DNA of 7,628 bases from JBHIEE01 sp046760445 (GTDB taxonomy: Bacteria; Acidobacteriota; Aminicenantia; JdFR-78): the NCBI GenBank assembly GCA_046760445.1, contig JBHIEE010000126.1, forward strand, positions 1 through 7,628, given 5' to 3'. This document shows positions 6,498 through 7,628 of the stretch, in pieces. A program made the translations under genes and the position numbers. The notes below the pieces were generated by a model, which was given only the letters and a program-made list of their open reading frames with translations, had not been told where the DNA came from and did no database searches. Each line of letters starts with the position of its first letter. Within the stretch, counting starts at the first letter, position 1.

Positions 6498-6588
6498 GGC
6501 ATATAACGGGCGGCGGTCGGCGAAGTCCGACTTGTCGGGATTTGGGCGAAAGCCGAAGGCCGAAGCCGGCAACCGCATGTTATGTGCC
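6498..6588 (-). mobile_element. attC-like recombination site (integron cassette junction)
   Basis: A 91-nt imperfect palindrome. The outer arms are GGCATATAAC (6498-6507) and GTTATGTGCC (6579-6588), complementary except for one position. Inside lie GCGG/CCGC and CGGC/GCCG blocks separated by unpaired bases, which resembles the R and L box layout of attC sites. The ~45-nt centre contains CCGAC-TT-GTCGG and repeated CGAAGGC words. Read on the - strand, in the direction of both neighbouring genes, the boxes are ACATAAC (R'' like RYYYAAC) and GTTATAT (R' like GTTRRRY), each with a deviation at the middle position. It sits 63 nt after the arginase-like stop and 31 nt before the next gene's start, the position expected in a cassette array. 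An ordinary terminator is less likely because there is no T-tract. Confidence 0.6.
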
Positions 6589-7576
6589 GTAGCCCTTTCA
6601 ATAATAACTAGCTTCGGAAATATCAGTATCGGATCGTTGAATCCAGGTGGATTAGTACCTTGCTGTAGTTGATTTAGCTACCTCATCTGCAATCACATTC
6701 AACAGACGAAGACCAATTTGAAGTGTCTTGTCATCTTTATCGTAATCAGGGTCATAGGCGGTAAGAGCTGCTGCCTTTATCCGGAAACGTTCGGTAATCA
6801 TCTGTACCACTTGCTCCACCTCGTTTGAAGAAAGTCCGTTTGGACACCTAAAATCAACGCCAGGAGCTTCCTGTGGATCGAGCACATCAATGTCAATATG
6901 GAGATAGACCTCGTGGACTTGTGATTGAAGCTCAGTAAGCCTTGGAAGGAGACTCGCCATCAGTCCAGCTTTCTTCAGTTCATCAGCAGCAACTACATGG
7001 ATCTCGGAGTGTTCGAGATGCTCTCGTTCTTTTGGATCTAGATCGCGCACACCAATAAGAAGAGTACAGGACTCCGGGATAGGACTGCTGTTTTCAATTA
7101 GTGTCCAAAGTTCTCTGTAACACTGACCAGTTGCAATTGCCAGTGACATTCCGTCAAAAAAACCACTAGGGCTTGTTTCTGGTGTATTGAAGTCACCGTG
7201 GGCATCAAACCAGATGATCCCGATCTGATAGGAATCAAGACCCGCAAGTGTGCCAAGACAAGTATTGCAATTCCCGCCGAGTACCAGTGGGAAGTATCCA
7301 CTAGTGATAGCGCCCTTGACACATCTTGCAAGACGAGTATCAATGTCAACAATCGCGCTCAGCTCATCTTCAAATCGATCGTTGCACTGAATAGTCTCGA
7401 CCTTAAGTTCAAAACCTCGGTCTAACAAATTGCGATTCGCACCAGCTTGCATGTAACGAACCGGTCCCATCCCCACTCCGACACATCCCTGCCCTAAGTG
7501 ATATGGTACTTGGATAAGACTAATCTTCATTGTTTGGTTGCCTCCTAACTTCTACAAGTAGAACTATGGCACATAA
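6507..7576 (-). mobile_element. putative integron gene cassette carrying the arginase-like gene
   Basis: If the integrase cuts within the GTT of each R' box, the cassette runs from 7576 to 6507 (1070 nt) on the - strand: a 46-nt leader with a ribosome binding site, one gene, and an attC-like site. Its first bases (TTATGTGCC, with CATAG following on) pair with its own attC arm: 7564-7577 is the reverse complement of 6579-6592 with one mismatch in 14, and 10 of 10 in the core. A free circular cassette would thus rebuild a better attC than the one seen in the array. No integrase gene is visible. An alternative is a non-autonomous element with terminal inverted repeats. Confidence 0.5.
6652..7530 (-). 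CDS. arginase/agmatinase superfamily (ureohydrolase) protein, atypical metal site
   Basis: A 292-residue cytoplasmic protein, the normal length for the fold. Seen in order: GMGPVRYMQAG (20-30, N-terminal family motif), VLGGNCN (83-89), WFDAHGDFNTPET (107-119), GVRDLDPKE (160-168), HIDIDVLDP (211-219). Compared with arginase, Asp109, His111, Asp113, Asp213 and Asp215 of the dimanganese site are kept, as are Asn115, Asp165 and Glu168 (alpha-amino group contacts). But the first ligand, His of GGDH, is Cys88, and the proton-shuttle His (rat H141) is Asp126. The site may hold one metal, bind a different metal, or act on another substrate, so calling it arginase or agmatinase would be unsafe. AGGAGG (7541-7546) precedes the ATG by 10 nt. 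The gene lies between two attC-like sites, is more G+C-rich than the left part of the window, and is probably acquired. Confidence 0.85.
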   Translation of the reverse strand: MKISLIQVPYHLGQGCVGVGMGPVRYMQAGANRNLLDRGFELKVETIQCNDRFEDELSAIVDIDTRLARCVKGAITSGYFPLVLGGNCNTCLGTLAGLDSYQIGIIWFDAHGDFNTPETSPSGFFDGMSLAIATGQCYRELWTLIENSSPIPESCTLLIGVRDLDPKEREHLEHSEIHVVAADELKKAGLMASLLPRLTELQSQVHEVYLHIDIDVLDPQEAPGVDFRCPNGLSSNEVEQVVQMITERFRIKAAALTAYDPDYDKDDKTLQIGLRLLNVIADEVAKSTTARY

Positions 7577-7628
7577 CGTCAGACTGTGTGAAAACCAGAA
7601 ACAGTTAGGTATACACTCCCTCACTATA
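7568..7628 (-). mobile_element. second attC-like site, incomplete at the window edge
   Basis: The arm GGCACATAAC (7568-7577) is the exact reverse complement of 6579-6588 and lies 38 nt before the arginase-like start. It reads GTTATGT on the gene strand and would be the R' box of the preceding cassette's attC. A partner RYYYAAC box fits at 7604-7610 (ACCTAAC on the - strand), but the resulting 40-nt site would be too short for a usual attC, so the true partner may lie outside the window. Confidence 0.45.

Noticed and set aside
7198..7425. Open frames opposite or out of frame to the arginase-like gene
   Set aside because: They are shadows of a well-supported gene, with no start signals or recognisable products.
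1..7628. CRISPR array, tRNA or rRNA
   Set aside because: No regularly spaced identical repeats and no cloverleaf or rRNA-like segment were found by reading both strands; the repeats present are degenerate and palindromic.

Overview
The window is bacterial and mostly AT-rich. It has strong Shine-Dalgarno sites (AAGGAGGT), one sigma70-like promoter with near-consensus boxes, and intergenic stretches filled with degenerate ATTTG/CAAAT-type repeats. Such repeats are common in genomes of uncultured anaerobic bacteria, for example Omnitrophota-like lineages. That placement is inference from style only, because no rRNA or marker gene is present.

Left part (1-2470): a 113-residue protein of unknown function on the + strand faces a two-gene operon on the - strand. 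The operon encodes an S-methyl-5'-thioadenosine phosphorylase (mtnP type) followed by a PfkB-family sugar/nucleoside kinase, joined by a 4-nt ATGA overlap. The likely mtnP start is at 2386, not the more upstream GTG at 2470: a good promoter lies between the two, and a GGAGG precedes 2386. The + gene and the kinase gene end on the same TTAA.

Middle (2471-5642): a palindromic AT-rich repeat block, then a large - strand gene for a secreted VIT + von Willebrand A domain protein. Upstream of that gene is a second repeat block enclosing what looks like the first ~32 codons of a decayed four-helix-bundle (23S rRNA intervening-sequence type) gene. A 57-nt sequence recurs almost unchanged at 108-164 and 5586-5642. 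Positions 5643-6037 hold no supported gene.

Right part (6038-7628): composition changes to clearly more G+C. Two - strand genes follow, a TIGR04076-family protein and an arginase-superfamily protein whose usual GGDH metal motif reads GGNC. Between them is a 91-nt imperfect palindrome shaped like an integron attC site, and a second matching half-site lies upstream of the arginase-like gene. The 5' end of the putative cassette (7568-7577) pairs perfectly over 10 nt with the gene-proximal arm of the palindrome downstream of the same gene (6579-6588). The other arm of that palindrome, which would belong to the next cassette, has one mismatch. This is the pattern expected of integron cassettes, so the right part is best read as part of a cassette array or a CALIN (attC cluster without an integrase in view). 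No integrase is visible in the window.

The parts do not form one pathway. The operon serves salvage of methylthioadenosine, the VIT-vWA protein is an exported protein, and the right-hand genes look acquired.
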